Shown piece by piece: positions 34,674-46,296 of a DNA stretch of 64,000 nt. Made by a program: the position numbers and the translations under genes. Under the pieces are notes generated by a model. The model saw only the letters and a list, made by a program, of their open reading frames with translations. It did no database searches and had not been told where the DNA came from. Location of the stretch: NCBI GenBank assembly GCA_025602915.1, contig JAHLJZ010000010.1, positions 1-64,000 of the forward strand. The letters are read 5' to 3'. Positions within the stretch are counted from its first letter, which is position 1. Each line of letters starts with the position of its first letter. Source of the stretch: Paraphysoderma sedebokerense. Taxonomy: Eukaryota; Blastocladiomycota; Physodermatomycetes; Physodermatales; Physodermataceae.

Positions 34674-37151
34674 TTATTCAGATTGATAATCTTCCGCAAT
34701 CTCTTCACACCATTCTTTGAGCTCTTTGAAATCGTCCATCGACACTCCGCCCTTCAATCCTTCCCTATCATACAAGTGAGTGTACAGATGATAATTCAAC
34801 GTGTTCAATTGACGAATCATGGTTTTAAAGTACGACGACATGAGCGAGGATGTACTGATGTGGGATACATGAGCGACGCTATACGGAGTTGGGGTGTGAC
34901 GATGCCTAGCAGAAAAGGCAACTTGCGTAAGTCGGTTTCTTCGACGAGGGGAGAAAACTACAAGAATATACCGATTTTCATCAATAGATCCGTCCTCCTG
35001 CACATTCAAATTGAATAAATGAGGAAACGCATCGCTCACTGGGAATTTTTGGCGTAGAGAAACGCTGAGAACGTAGAGAGGTAAGTTCATTTTCGCTTCG
35101 CAGCATCGCGACGATTTTATCCTACCTGCTGGTTCTTTGGCATCTGGTGGAGCTAAAGTGACGCCCAACTTGATCCAGGGCATCCTGTTCGGATTCGGAC
35201 TTATTCTCCAGCCTATCTTAGAGTGTTACAACAAAATCTTATAACATCAGGGATGTGCGATAACTTACCTTAATTCGTTCATTGATTTAACAAAATCTTG
35301 GCCCGGCCGAAGCCCTCGGGCTGCAATCATCTGCGAAAAATACAGATCATCCTACAACAAATCATCCAGCAGCAAGTTAACCACTGCATCTGACAATTAG
35401 AATTCCGTAAAGGATAATACCGAGCCTGGCTTTTCCCTTGTAGACAAGTCCCACATAAAATCTCTTGTTTGGCCGAACTTATGACCAGTAAAAACTGAGT
35501 GCAGTATCTCCTTTCCATGGCCATGAACAACTGGCAAAGGGAATCCAGTGCATAAACGAGCAACCTTGGTGTTTTGTCGCCAGTTAAGTCGATCAATGAA
35601 ATCACCCATCATCGTTGGGTTATGTTTTGTGCGGAACTGGAGCGTCGCAGTTTCCACAGCAGCGGCTAAGATTGAACTGGAATGATATGGTAATGAAAGC
35701 TGGTAAATAGTCAGCCATTAGTTTGTATAAACATCATTCTGGAATATTGATACCAACATCTGCCCGCAGGAAACGAGTTCGATGGCTGGGATCCAGGTCA
35801 GTAGGGGTAGGAAGGATAAGCGGAATATACAAAGACGAATATTCATTCATCATGCGAGTCGAAAAACTGACATTAAGAATTGATTTAGGGTTCTAAAGAG
35901 ACGGGGGTTAGATGTTATGCAACTCAACGGCGCAAAAATATTAAAAACAGTACATCAACTGTGAGCCTATTTACAGGTGCGTCTGTACATCCATAAACCA
36001 TAACAGGGGTTTTTGGGAAGTCATCCCTCAGATCTTCTAAAAACATGGTGGCCAGACCGCCGAAAGCATCAGTCATGTTTGCGAACATTTGAAATCCCTA
36101 ACGTATTATTAATATCAATAACTGTGGAACTTAAGCCAAAAGCAATCTCAAATACCTGTAATTGATCGCACTCCTCAGCGAAGAATCGAAAATGATCCTC
36201 CATTACTTGTTCGTTCTGATTCAAAACGTTATTATGCAATCCAACCAACCAAAATGAAATGCGAAAAGTAAACCTACCCAGTTTTCTTCAAAAAATGAAT
36301 CTCTTCCCGAGGAGAATATATCAAACGGAGCATTCTCGTCACCATGGAAGAAGCCATTTAGAGTATTGATCGATTTAGGGTGATAATACAGTTTGTTATA
36401 GTCGGACCAAACATTAACAGTGTTGTCGAGATTATGATAATGCCTCGGGGCATCGGGAGAATGCTAATAAAATAATTGAGTCCATCTTGATTCACCCGGT
36501 TCGACTCGACGACATCATTTACCTCCACATCTAAACTTTGGAGGTATTCATTCTTAGAGTACGCTGGTTGTTCGTGCCTTTCAACTTGATGTTGCCTAAA
36601 AAAATCTCGATTGAGCAAATTATGTTACGAATTGGAAACTACGTAAGGTATACCAACCATGCAGTTTTTGATTCAACTTCCGGTCCAGCGGAATATAGCT
36701 CGTTGTGTTGTGGCAGTGATCCGAACCCTCCTTTTGTCCGATTTCAAATAGAAACATGAATACTCAGACGATCCGAACAACATTAGTGTAGAAATACGCA
36801 TACCCTTTAGATCAAAAAGTAAGAGCCTCGGAGTATACGTTTCATGACCCTATACATTGACAGTTAACGAAGTCCATAATGTGGCATCTGAAGCCGAATG
36901 AACTTTACTTGAGGGTTTTGGCCAGTGCGGAATAGAATATCATGGTCCACATCCAATGTATCATTTTCGTTCTGAACCGAAGAGAAATATGACTCCTGAA
37001 TACGTGAATAGTATGGGATATTAGTTGAGGCCTCTACTTAAAAGTCCAGGGGCCGTGCCGAGCGAAATTGGATCCGAACCTGGGTATTCCAATAGTGGGT
37101 CCCGACAAAATTCGCAAAGTGTCCGAACTGAAGGGTGAGAATTTCTCTCAT
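34674..37151 (-). CDS. DML1: Misato/DML1 tubulin-like protein, about 12-13 exons
   Basis: The N-terminus REILTLQFGHFANFVGTHYW is the tubulin-like segment of Misato/DML1. In-frame exons follow: ESYFSSVQNENDTLDVDHDI, GHETYTPRLLLFD, GGFGSLPQHNELY, QHQVERHEQPAY, a DNTVNVWSDYNKLYYHPKSI block, NEQVMEDHFRFFAEECDQLQ, GFQMFANMTDAFGG, NPKSILNVSF, SLPYHSSSILAAAVETATLQ, DDLYFSQMIAARG and the C-terminal part up to YQSE. The GFQM..D...G.G block replaces the GTPase glycine loop of tubulin. In yeast DML1 partitions mitochondria and mtDNA; in animals Misato promotes tubulin-prefoldin assembly. One possible intron near 34930-34990 is optional because both readings stay open. It is divergent from the RING gene, 172 bp apart. 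Confidence 0.92.
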
Positions 37152-37323
37152 TATGATTATTAACTGTTTTGAGCGGTTAGCGGTGGTAATGTAAATGGAC
37201 AAGGAGAGGGGGTATGTGCAGATGTGCAGAGGAGGTGATGTCACTTTTTGTTTTCTTTGCCTTGGTCGCGTCGGCTGCAACCTCGTCCCACGACATCATC
37301 AGTCTTTCAACAACATAGCGAAA
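37152..37323. promoter_or_regulatory. 172-bp bidirectional promoter, Misato and BRCA1-like RING genes
   Basis: Two start codons point away from each other with only 172 bp between them, so the genes must share a promoter region. No clear TATA box is visible. Confidence 0.6.
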
Positions 37324-38690
37324 ATGAGTGCAGGAGAACTAAACACCCTCGAAGAATGCATGTTGAGATTGAAGCAGGAATTTATGTGTCCTATATGGTA
37401 TTTTCGTTTTTATTCGTCACACAAATTGCTAGCTCATCTGATCTGATATCTGATCCTGTCACATCATGAAGTCGTTCGTTAGCGACGAACCCGAAAACAC
37501 TTCCTTGTGGCCATTATCTTTGCTCTGGTACGGAAATTTACTGAATTCTCATTACTGTTGAAACATGGGATCGGCTAACAATTACTTTAAGATTGTTGTA
37601 CAGCGTCACTCCGCCGTAATTTCTCCAATTGCCCAACTTGCCGTTCGAAGTACACCAAACGATCTTTGCGGGAAGATACTCAGATTCAGGGAGTTACTCA
37701 TGCTATTGAAGTCTTATTGGAAGCGTACGAAAACATGAGTGGAACTTGTTGTGTATCAAGATCTCTTACAATTTATTTGAGGGCAAATGAATTTAACTAG
37801 GAATTTTGTGAAATCCCGTTTCCTTGTGAACAGTATTATCTCAGATCCCTACTCGTAGATACACCGCAAATCCTTTACCGGATCTATCTCAACGATTCCC
37901 GTATCCCGTCAAACCGCAATCATCCATAACTACTGCTGCTACATCGGGTGAACTGGAGATTCCCGAACCTGAAGTTGACGATGATGACCTCACTGACATA
38001 GGCGAAGACGAAGATGTCATTATTGTTCAAGCTTCCGAAACCGAAATACATGAAGAAAGTGATATAGAGGGAACTGAAGTATTCGAGAGTACGCAGGTCA
38101 CATCAGCGGATCCGATGGAATTCGAGAATTCCCAAGGTTTGTTGTAGGGCATTACGTCCGACAATGATTTATTCAAGACAGAGTTGAAGGAGAAAACAAT
38201 GTCTTCAGTAGCAGCACACTGGAACATCATAACACAACTGGAATTATAGCCTAATAGTGTTTTTGCTGAATAACAGTCCTTTCAAACTTCTAACGCGTCT
38301 TTAACCAACATCCATTTGTAGAAGCTATAAATAGAGAAGAGATTGGCATAACGGAGGGTACTACGGAGGGTATCAACGATGAGAATCAGTCACAAGCTCC
38401 GATACATTCGATCCCATCTGATTTGGATTTGGGTGATTTTGGTCACCTGTCACAGATAATGGCGGATACTCAGGTTTGTTGTGTTCGTTAACCTCCATTC
38501 ATTGTAATAACTAAATTATTGCTCTCATATAGACCATCAATATTTTGGAAGAAGAGCTGGCCAATGTACAGAATGAAATGGAACAGTATAAAGAAAATTA
38601 TGGATTTGGTACCATGTGCTGCTCTATACTGTACTATGTCATTACCGTTTCTCACCTCCATATTATTTTGATTTAGAATTTGATGGTTGA
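37324..38690 (+). CDS. RING-finger protein with BRCA1-type N-terminus (about 280 aa)
   Basis: Exons about 37324-37397, 37472-37527, 37592-37752, 37845-38136, 38322-38473, 38533-38608 and a short last exon. The first three build a C3HC4 RING: LKQEFMCPICRSLATNPK, TLPCGHYLCSDCCTASL, NCPTCRSKYTKRSLRED. Both the leading helix (LEECMLRL) and the block after the last cysteine pair (TKRSLREDTQ, then a helix THAIEVLLEAYENM) match human BRCA1 (ITKRSLQESTRF, LVEELLKII). In BRCA1 these helices pair with BARD1. The rest is acidic and disordered (EVDDDDLTDIGEDEDVIIV) with a terminal coiled coil (INILEEELANVQNEMEQYK). No BRCT repeats are seen. The last exon is ambiguous: the frame ends either FEFDG (stop 38688-38690) or, with a second acceptor, at FSKP. 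Probably an E3 ubiquitin ligase. Confidence 0.68.
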
Positions 38691-39485
38691 TGAGAAGATA
38701 TCGATCCGGAACCTCAGATCTGTTTCTCTAAGCCCTGACTTATCCGGCATTCCTTCGATAAATCCATTAGAACATAAACATATCTTACGGTTGCCTCGGA
38801 AATTCTTTAGAGATCAACCGTATCGGATGCAGTGTATGATTGTATGATTGTAAATGTAACAAAAGATAATCTGTACATAATACCTAATATATATATTCCT
38901 TTATCTGCTTTCGATCCTTGATGCTCGAAAATGAATGCCTATACTCTGTTCGTAGGGTATCATCCAGACTATACAGTTGGAGCACAATTTGATAAAATTT
39001 CGTAGTCATGATTTGCATCACAGCTTAAAGGCAGGTATGGGTAACATATTTGTGCCGGTGTCCGGGACGGCGAGTGAACAGTGAACAGAACGAGCTTACG
39101 CGAAACTGTTGTCGAATACATTTCATGTTTTCTCACCATCTCCACGCACCGATATCCTACATCCTTTGAGTATATGCTATCAATCGGTTCTGCCGCTTTT
39201 TATGTCTAATTTATACAGGGTGCAATAATTGTTTCTCCTGCTTTTGACTGCTTTTCTTTCATTCAATTTACGATACATGCACAGAATCTCAATTCAGTCC
39301 ACCCAAATTTACAGTGCCGTTCAGCGTTCCTAATCTCGCAATTCATAACATACTCTCTCCTTCGCCTTTCTCAATTCTCCATTCTATTATTCTATTAGTC
39401 CCTGTCATATCCACTCCCATTGGCATCTTACCTCCCTTGACTAGCGACAACAAATTCCGACTTTTTGTAACACAGTTCAAATCCT
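38691..39485. other. Intergenic region between RING and Psf1 genes
   Basis: The gap contains the 3' end of the RING gene, including alternative in-frame sequence to about 38735 if the other acceptor is used. Then AT-rich DNA leads to a C/T-rich leader upstream of Psf1 (39330-39430). No other gene is supported. Confidence 0.45.
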
Positions 39486-40067
39486 ATGTATGGTGACGAA
39501 GCCCTCAAACTCATAAAAGAAGCCAAACGTGCGAACGACTCTGTTTTACCAACCTACAATGAAGCTGTAGTTCGAAACACATGTAAAGAAATCAACACAT
39601 TAGCCGCCGAGACATCAGATCGTGTACGAAAGCATCGAGACACAATTCAAACTTCTCGTGGGTTAGCTTGCGGGGTGCTGATTTACGATCGAATAATTCA
39701 TTGGAACAAACGATGTGTGTTAGCGTATCATAAACATAGGATAGAGAGGATAAAACAGATATGTTGGGAGTTGGGGTCAATTCCGAGTAAAGATGTTAGG
39801 AAGAAATTGTCGTCATCGGAAGCTACGTTTGCCAGAGATTATTTTGAAATGATGACAAAGTATAAGAGTTTACTTCCGAATCTGCAGTTAACTTCGGGCC
39901 CTCATCCACCGAAGGACTTGTTTATTGAAGCTAGGGTAGTGAAGGATTGTGGTGCAATTGATACGGAGTATGGGTCATTCGTGTTGAAGAAACATACTCA
40001 ACATTATTTACCGAGGGCGGATGTAGAGAGATTGATAGCTCAAGGGTATCTATATGAGGTGGAATAA
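39486..40067 (+). CDS. PSF1: GINS complex subunit Psf1 (193 aa)
   Basis: A single-exon gene whose whole length fits Psf1: YGDEALKLIKEAKRAN at the N-terminus, LPTYNEAVVRNTCKEI, then the conserved RNKRC-like NKRCVLAYHKHRIERIKQIC, a mid segment with ARDYFEMMTKYKSLL, LTSGPHPPKDLFIEARVVKD, and the C-terminal B-domain YGSFVLKKHTQHYLPRADVE...LIAQGYLYEVE. GINS, with Cdc45 and Mcm2-7, makes the CMG replicative helicase; the Psf1 B-domain is needed for loading. No intron is present, unlike most neighbours. The ATG at 39486 matches the family start. Confidence 0.96.
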   Translation: MYGDEALKLIKEAKRANDSVLPTYNEAVVRNTCKEINTLAAETSDRVRKHRDTIQTSRGLACGVLIYDRIIHWNKRCVLAYHKHRIERIKQICWELGSIPSKDVRKKLSSSEATFARDYFEMMTKYKSLLPNLQLTSGPHPPKDLFIEARVVKDCGAIDTEYGSFVLKKHTQHYLPRADVERLIAQGYLYEVE

Positions 40068-40590
40068 GTGACATTTAGTTGGTAAATCTTCTCTTACGTT
40101 TATTCAGCTGCTGTCCCGATTCCAAATATCTCATGTTGAATTCATTCGTTTTTAGGTAATCTGTCGGGTTCAACCTTTGAGCTGGCGGAAATAGTGATGG
40201 TTCGGCTAACAGAGATAACTTCTCATGGTATCATCTTATTTGGCCAGTGTAAAATTAGAATATAAATGTCACTTTGTATTATAGTCGTACTCGTTTTTTC
40301 ACAGCAGTGCATCTAACTGTATTTATAAAATAGACGTGTCTTTGAGGAAATCTGAACCCATCAATACCGAAGGATGAGCCAGTGAGCCAGGTTCAGAAGA
40401 AAAGTTTTTCTGTTGCCTATGAACTTCTCCTTGGTTCGCCTCGCGACGCGGTAATATACAGGTAAAATAATTAATGTGTATTTCAAAATTGGGATCTGTC
40501 GTGAACATAACGCCCGGTATTAATCAACAACGAGTATTTCAGACGACAACTACACGTGTATTCATTCTTATATACATGACCCTACAAATT
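40068..40590. other. Convergent 3' region, Psf1 and F-box/LRR genes
   Basis: This 523-bp convergent gap carries no recognisable gene. Short open frames are unsupported. Confidence 0.4.
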
Positions 40591-42121
40591 CTAACCGGTC
40601 ATCGGTACATCTTCAGCATCGAGATGTAGCACGCAGGTCACAGGACATATTTTGCACCCATTTTGTAACGCTTTCCAAACTTTTAAATGCCTATCCTTCA
40701 ACGCTCGTAAATCCTCCAAAGTCAAAGCTAAATCTTCCACGATTGCCCATTTAAGAAGTTTAAACTTGCTTAAACATTGCCATATCAGCTCTTCGGAAAA
40801 GAGAGATGATTGTAAACGGACCGTTTCAACGTTGGGACAACCATTGGAAAGTGCCACCACCGACATATCTGTCAGCCAATTGCAGTCTGTGACACAACAA
40901 AGAAAGGGTTAGTAAGTGAGCGAAATATGAGTTCAATGCCTTGCTTAAATTACACTTACTAGTAATATTAATCCAACGTAACGTTTTCAAATGTTCAGAG
41001 GCCACACGTATTCCCGCATCGGTCAAAGCTTCGGATGAATCAACATACAACTCCCACAAATTCTCGAATGCAGGCAATAGCTTTTCCAAATGAACGTCCC
41101 CAAAAGGTTTGTACCCTTCTATCCTAAACCACCTTAGCTCCTTACAGAAATGGCCGATCAAAGCACATGTCTCCGGTGATACTTCTGGTGAGGTCAGCGA
41201 TAATTCCCAAATGGACTCTATGTATGGGGCTATTTCTTGTAAAACGATATCATTTGCCCATTGCAAGTGTAGTCTTCGTAAATTAGGGCATGCCCGGATG
41301 ATGCATATCACACCAACATAGCTTAGTTCACCAGAAAGGTCGAGTGATAATGATTTGAGACTAGGACATTGTAATCCTTTCACATTAGCGAAAGGCTCGT
41401 CGTTGAGACCTGATGAGCTGATCATTAACGTTTCGAGATGTCGAGAATGTTGAAATAATTCGAGTACACATGAAGAAGTGATGTAAGGGCATAAAGCGAT
41501 CGTCAAATGTTTGAGATGAGTGCATGTCTGGACCAAAGGAAGCATTCCATGATCGGTGAATTCTGGACCTTGAATATCGAGATGTTTCAATGCATCGGAC
41601 CGATACCTAGCCAACGATTGTACAGTTTCGTTTGTCACTACCCCGATACCGCAATGAAGCTGTACGGAATCCAGAAGAGGTAACTGAGCGATGGCAGCGA
41701 CTACTGATGAAGAGCGAAGTTTGGTGGAATTGCGAACGTCTAGTCGGAGGGAGCGAACATTACGACAATTGCGAGCTACATACAAGAATAAATTATCGAG
41801 TGATATATCTCCATGAATTCCTTTTTGATGGTTTGTGTAAGTTATGGATAATGAGCGGACGAACGAAGCGTAGTTGTACATTTTTGTGGTTGATCGTAAG
41901 ATTTTGACAATTTCCATCAGTCCGAGGTAACCATGAAAATTGGTAAACGCAAGATTCCTCCATATTAGCCTGGAAGCTTTGAAACTGAATTGACGGTTTA
42001 CAACGACTGCGTTGAGGAGGGAAGGCTTGTCGAGATGGGAAAAGATGTTGAGCAGTATTTCGTCTACGCAGAGAGCTTTTGGAGACCTAGGGGCTGCGTT
42101 AACGAGTGACTTTGATGACAT
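40591..42121 (-). CDS. F-box and leucine-rich repeat protein, FBXL type (485 aa)
   Basis: Two exons, 42121-40960 and 40886-40591. An alternative in-frame ATG at 42172 would add 17 residues. The F-box lies at about residues 14-55 (CVDEILLNIFSHLDKPSLLN, NRQFSFKASRLIW). Then come regular LRRs of 25-27 residues with the FBXL cysteine-containing form: CRNVRSLRLDV, LKHLDIQGPEFTDHGMLPL, THLKHLTIALCPYITSSCVL, CPNLRRLHLQW, LKTLRWINIT and CPNVETVRLQ. It should recruit substrates to an SCF ubiquitin ligase. It is more regular than the two F-box genes at the start of the window and is not their close relative. A CRE/E-box cluster lies about 250-330 bp upstream. Confidence 0.9.
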
Positions 42122-42172
42122 TTCAGCGGACAGCGGCAACGAAGCCTTGTTTGCGAGGACCTGAACTGACAT

Positions 42173-43080
42173 GACGCTGTCTGTTAGCGCTGAATACTTT
42201 GAATTCCGACTTATGATACCACAGGCTGAGGTTTCCGTTTGAGAATGCCACACAGCCAGCAATATATATAGTTTTTCCAAATGTCAGCCGGCAGATTCGT
42301 CTATTTCCAAGGCCAGATCGTGATCGTCGGAATCGGGCAAGTTGTCTCTTAGCATCTCCTCCAGATCGGAGTGACGTGACGCGTGACGCGTGCAGACAAT
42401 GGGATCTGCGCCTCTCCGTCCGGCAAGTGGAAGTCACGTGGGTCACGTCATGATGCAGTCGGCAGCCAGCCACACGGCCGCTCATGTCTTGCTTCAACCA
42501 TTCCCTTGCTCTGTACTTATATGTTAGAGAGACACCCTATTATCGGGACTATAATTGGGGCAGTTTCACAACATTGAACATTCGCTCCAAAGAGGATGTC
42601 GTGATTAAACTAATCGGCCGGTTATTAGCCAGCATCTGACCACTGAACAATGCTTGCTCTCGTCTATTTTCACAAGCTACAAAGTCGTCAGCCACCATGG
42701 GGATGACTGATAAGACTCAAACCTGACAAATAGCCCTAACTCCGAAGATCGGTGTGCTATTGATACTTTGATCCTTACATCTTGACTTATAAATCGTGAA
42801 GTGAGTGTTGCACCACCTCAGAAATATCAAACAAGGGATCAAAATCTAACGTCAATTTTATTAAGCAAAAAAGTATAACTGCTGTTCCTCATACAAAATC
42901 CGTCAAAAGAATAGGTATACCAATCATTTCAACCAAAAGGAATGTTCTTCAACCAGAAAAGTTTCTGCTCACGGTTTTACCCAGTCCTACTCAATAATTA
43001 ATAAAGTACGCAAAAAAGTAGTGCATAATTAATTAAAAGCGCGAATCGAATCGATTAAACGCAAATCTAGTAAAGCGAAT
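42173..43080. other. Intergenic region upstream of the F-box/LRR gene
   Basis: This 908-bp region has two parts: a GC-richer promoter portion at 42280-42500 with repeated TGACG and CACGTG sites, then AT-rich DNA to the end of the DD3-3-like gene. No further gene is seen. Confidence 0.5.
42371..42453. promoter_or_regulatory. Cluster of CRE-like TGACG and E-box CACGTG sites
   Basis: Two blocks are visible: GTGACGTGACGCGTGACGCG at 42371-42390 with three TGACG units, and TCACGTGGGTCACGTCATGA at about 42434-42453 with CACGTG plus an inverted TGACGTGA. The blocks face each other. TGACGT and CACGTG are classic bZIP (CREB/ATF) and bHLH sites. Position upstream of the minus-strand F-box/LRR gene suggests it is the target. 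Confidence 0.5.
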
Positions 43081-46000
43081 CTAGATTTTGTTTGAGCTAC
43101 CCCAGAATCTACTGAAAGCATAGTTGGAGCGACCTCCAGCACCGTTTCTCTTCATGTAATAGATAACACCAGCAGCAATACCACCGACAGCGAGGATACC
43201 ACCAGCAGAAGCGAGACCTATCAAGATTTTGGTCATTTTCTAGTAACGCATAGATGATGACTGCAGAGAAAGCTTTAATTACCTGCTACAACTTGTTCAG
43301 AGATTGCGTTCTCAATGATTAAAGTACCACGTTGAGAGCGGTTACTAGAGCGCAGAGACTGCTGTTATACAACCATGTCTTTCCATACAAAGTACAAAGT
43401 ATTACTCACGAGAAATTGTTGTTTCGGCTGCTCATGACATGAAGAACGCCGGCTTCTTTGACTTGTACGAGACGGCTATAGTATGGAGAAGGAGCACCAT
43501 TTCTAAATAGAAATTACTCGGTTAGTTTAACCAATTCGATTGGCGAATGAGGAGAATGTATACGAACAAGAAGTGGCAAGATTTAAGGTCTTGATCTTCA
43601 TTCTTCTTCTCGCCTAACATTTCAGTAGTGTTGTAACAATCTTGTTGATCGATCCAAGCAAGCGAGACAAGATCTTCTTTAGTGAACATGGTAACATTTT
43701 GAATTGGTAACATGAGGTTAGAGTCTTGGGTTACGACTGGGACAACGTTGCTATTGAAGAAAGGGAATTAACATTCGAGTTACACCGTAAGAACATGTGG
43801 GAAAGAACCAACCTTCTGTCAGTTCCGTCTCTGCCTTCACCCGCATTACCGTTTGCTGAAATACCAACAACCAAAATGTCAGACACTCTTACGTATCAGT
43901 CAAGAGAGGAGGACGATTCACTTACGATTGTAGTCGGAACCGCACCATTGGAAGTGGATGTAGTCGCCAACTTTAGCATTCAAAACTTTTGGAACATAAT
44001 CATATTCGACACAGTTTCGGACTTGCGCAATGTTACCGCGTTTTCCGCGAACATTAAAGTTGTGGATAGTGGCTCCTTCCAACTCTTGAGGTCTCTTCTT
44101 AATAATGAAGACCTGACTTCTGTCTTCGAAAGTACGACCAAATTGAGCAGTGTTGATTGCCAAACGCAGGGGAAGAGATTCATTAGCATTTTCAGTGTTG
44201 AAGTCGCCAACTCGGATGACCGGATTTTGTTTAATTTTTCCGTTGTCGGCGGCAGAGAAATCCCATTTAACATCGGCATTTGAGATATTGTATCTCAAGC
44301 GGAAATAGCATTTCAATTCAGTCTGACCTTGGGGAATGACATCCTATAAACGGAAAAATCATAAGGTTAAATGACATCTCAAATAGAAGATATAATGAAG
44401 AGTCAACGATACCTTTGCGACTTTCCAGATGTAGGAGGTCAATTTACCGGCTTTCTTTGGGTCACCGTCACCAACCTGATGGAAGAGCGGGAAGAATGTG
44501 AATACGAGCAACCAGAATAACGAATGTAGATGATCAACATACACTAGGAGCGGTTTGACCGAGATGGTTATCCATAAGATATTCCGCTTGAATACAGTCA
44601 GGAGCGGTCATGTTGTGAGCAGGTTGCATGACCCTTGATAGGAACAGAAGATTAAATCACTGAGCACGACATATATATTCAGAAGTATACAAGCGTACCA
44701 TCGACCGGCAACTGGAAGAATAGCTTCACAATCTTTTTGATTGTTCTTTTCCCAATAGGTAGGATCGTTGGGGTTAGTTGGGCTGAGGCATTCACCTATG
44801 TCGGACATTCCAAATTAGTCCTAGCCTCGAGATATTCTAGTAGACAAGGATATCGAACCTTTGGGCATTACATTCTGGGATTCTTGTTTATAAAAGGTGC
44901 AGCGTTGAGTGTCGGAGGTAACGACGGCAATGTCGCGATAGGGGGTTGGATGCCAGTAAGGCTATCGCAAATGATGTTAGCGAAGGCCAAACTATATCAG
45001 AGAATGAACGCCACATACATAATAATCTCTTTCCTCACCGCATTCATAACCGTGGCGATTGCCATTGGCGGTTTGACGGGTATAAATGGCGGAATTGCCA
45101 TTGAGATTTTGAGTGGCGAGGAAAAGACCCTTGTTTCTGGAACGGGTCTGGCATTTCTTGTAGTACAATTCAGACTCATGTTGAGCATAAGTTGCCATTT
45201 TACGCGGATGACCTACAAAATTACCCAAATCAATGACCAATATCTCACTTAACGACGAAGAAAGAGAACACATACATCTGCAAAGGTCCGAATTGAAGGT
45301 GTTGAGATCACCACCATTATTTAAGTTCAAAGTGGCACAGATGGGATCGGAATTTTCAGGCTTGCAGTTTTCAGTTAATGGTCTGGTATTAACGCAAGTT
45401 GAACCGACAGTGGACGGAACAGCGACACCATCAGTGAGCGCATAGTTGGGGACTGGGATCATGTGTTCCCTTCCGAGGGTATCTTCACAACCGACTAAGA
45501 TATTTCAAATCAAGTGAGAAATGGAACAAAGCAATCCTTAACAACAGAAAATACATACGCTGAATGATGTACTGGCATTGTTGTTGCTCAGGGTTGGATG
45601 GATTTCCTTTACTATTTTGGCCGTTACCACAACCGTGTTGGGCAGTCCATTGAATAGGAATTTCCTATTTCGGAAAAAATTTAAAACCGTATGTCAATCG
45701 TCTACAGTCTCGCATAAGCATAAGATATGAAATCTAAAACTTACAGTGCCTTCATAGTAAACCTACATAGCGATGAAAGAATGAAATAAGTAGGTTAAGA
45801 GATTGTTCGACGTGATGAATTATGCTTATCAAATTGAAGAGCGTCTCCCGCACATACCATTTCCTTTGGGCACCTGCAAAATGTAAAAAATACATTAATA
45901 TTGCTAACGGGGCTGCAATTGACTAAAATATAATTACCATGCATAACCACCAGCAGAATTATTTTCGGAGTCAAATAATCTGGAAATGTTCAGTTAGGAA

Positions 46001-46296
46001 GACTGCGCCAACATTTTTTCGACTATCTCTCCATACCTGTTTTGGTTTTGAGCGTCGTTGCTTCTTTCGTCGCAACGATTGTTGGAACCTGAAATTTTGA
46101 GAGTTAATTATGGGTAATTGTATGTTACTCATTGGGTCGGTTAAAACAAATACCTCTTGGGTGGTGCATGTAGCTGAAAATGGAAATGCTTTTCAGTTCT
46201 CTCGTTTGAAAGTCTCGAGCAAAACTTGAAATGAACATACACATCCGCTCTCAACAGCGGCAAAAGGGCCAGCAAAATAATGATAGTGTTCTTCAT
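43081..46296 (-). CDS. DD3-3-like secreted/type I membrane protein, about 19 exons
   Basis: A signal peptide ([16 protein letters not shown]) is followed by the DD3-3 opening: [47 protein letters not shown], then [95 protein letters not shown] and [14 protein letters not shown]. Cysteines are frequent, as in an extracellular fold. One membrane span near the C-terminus ([16 protein letters not shown]) precedes a basic tail ending SSNKI. DD3-3 was first described as a development-regulated Dictyostelium protein; its function is unknown. The roughly 19 exons, one of 18 nt (45745-45762), make this the most fragmented gene in the window. The stop is TAG at 43081-43083. Confidence 0.88.

Noticed and set aside
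38691-38850. BRCT-like or extra C-terminal domain after the RING gene's coiled coil
   Set aside because: The remaining open readings are under 60 residues and show no BRCT tryptophan or glycine pattern.
44737-45252. Plus-strand open frame of 171 codons opposite the DD3-3-like gene
   Set aside because: It is antisense to well-supported exons with family motifs; a shadow of the codon bias of the real gene.
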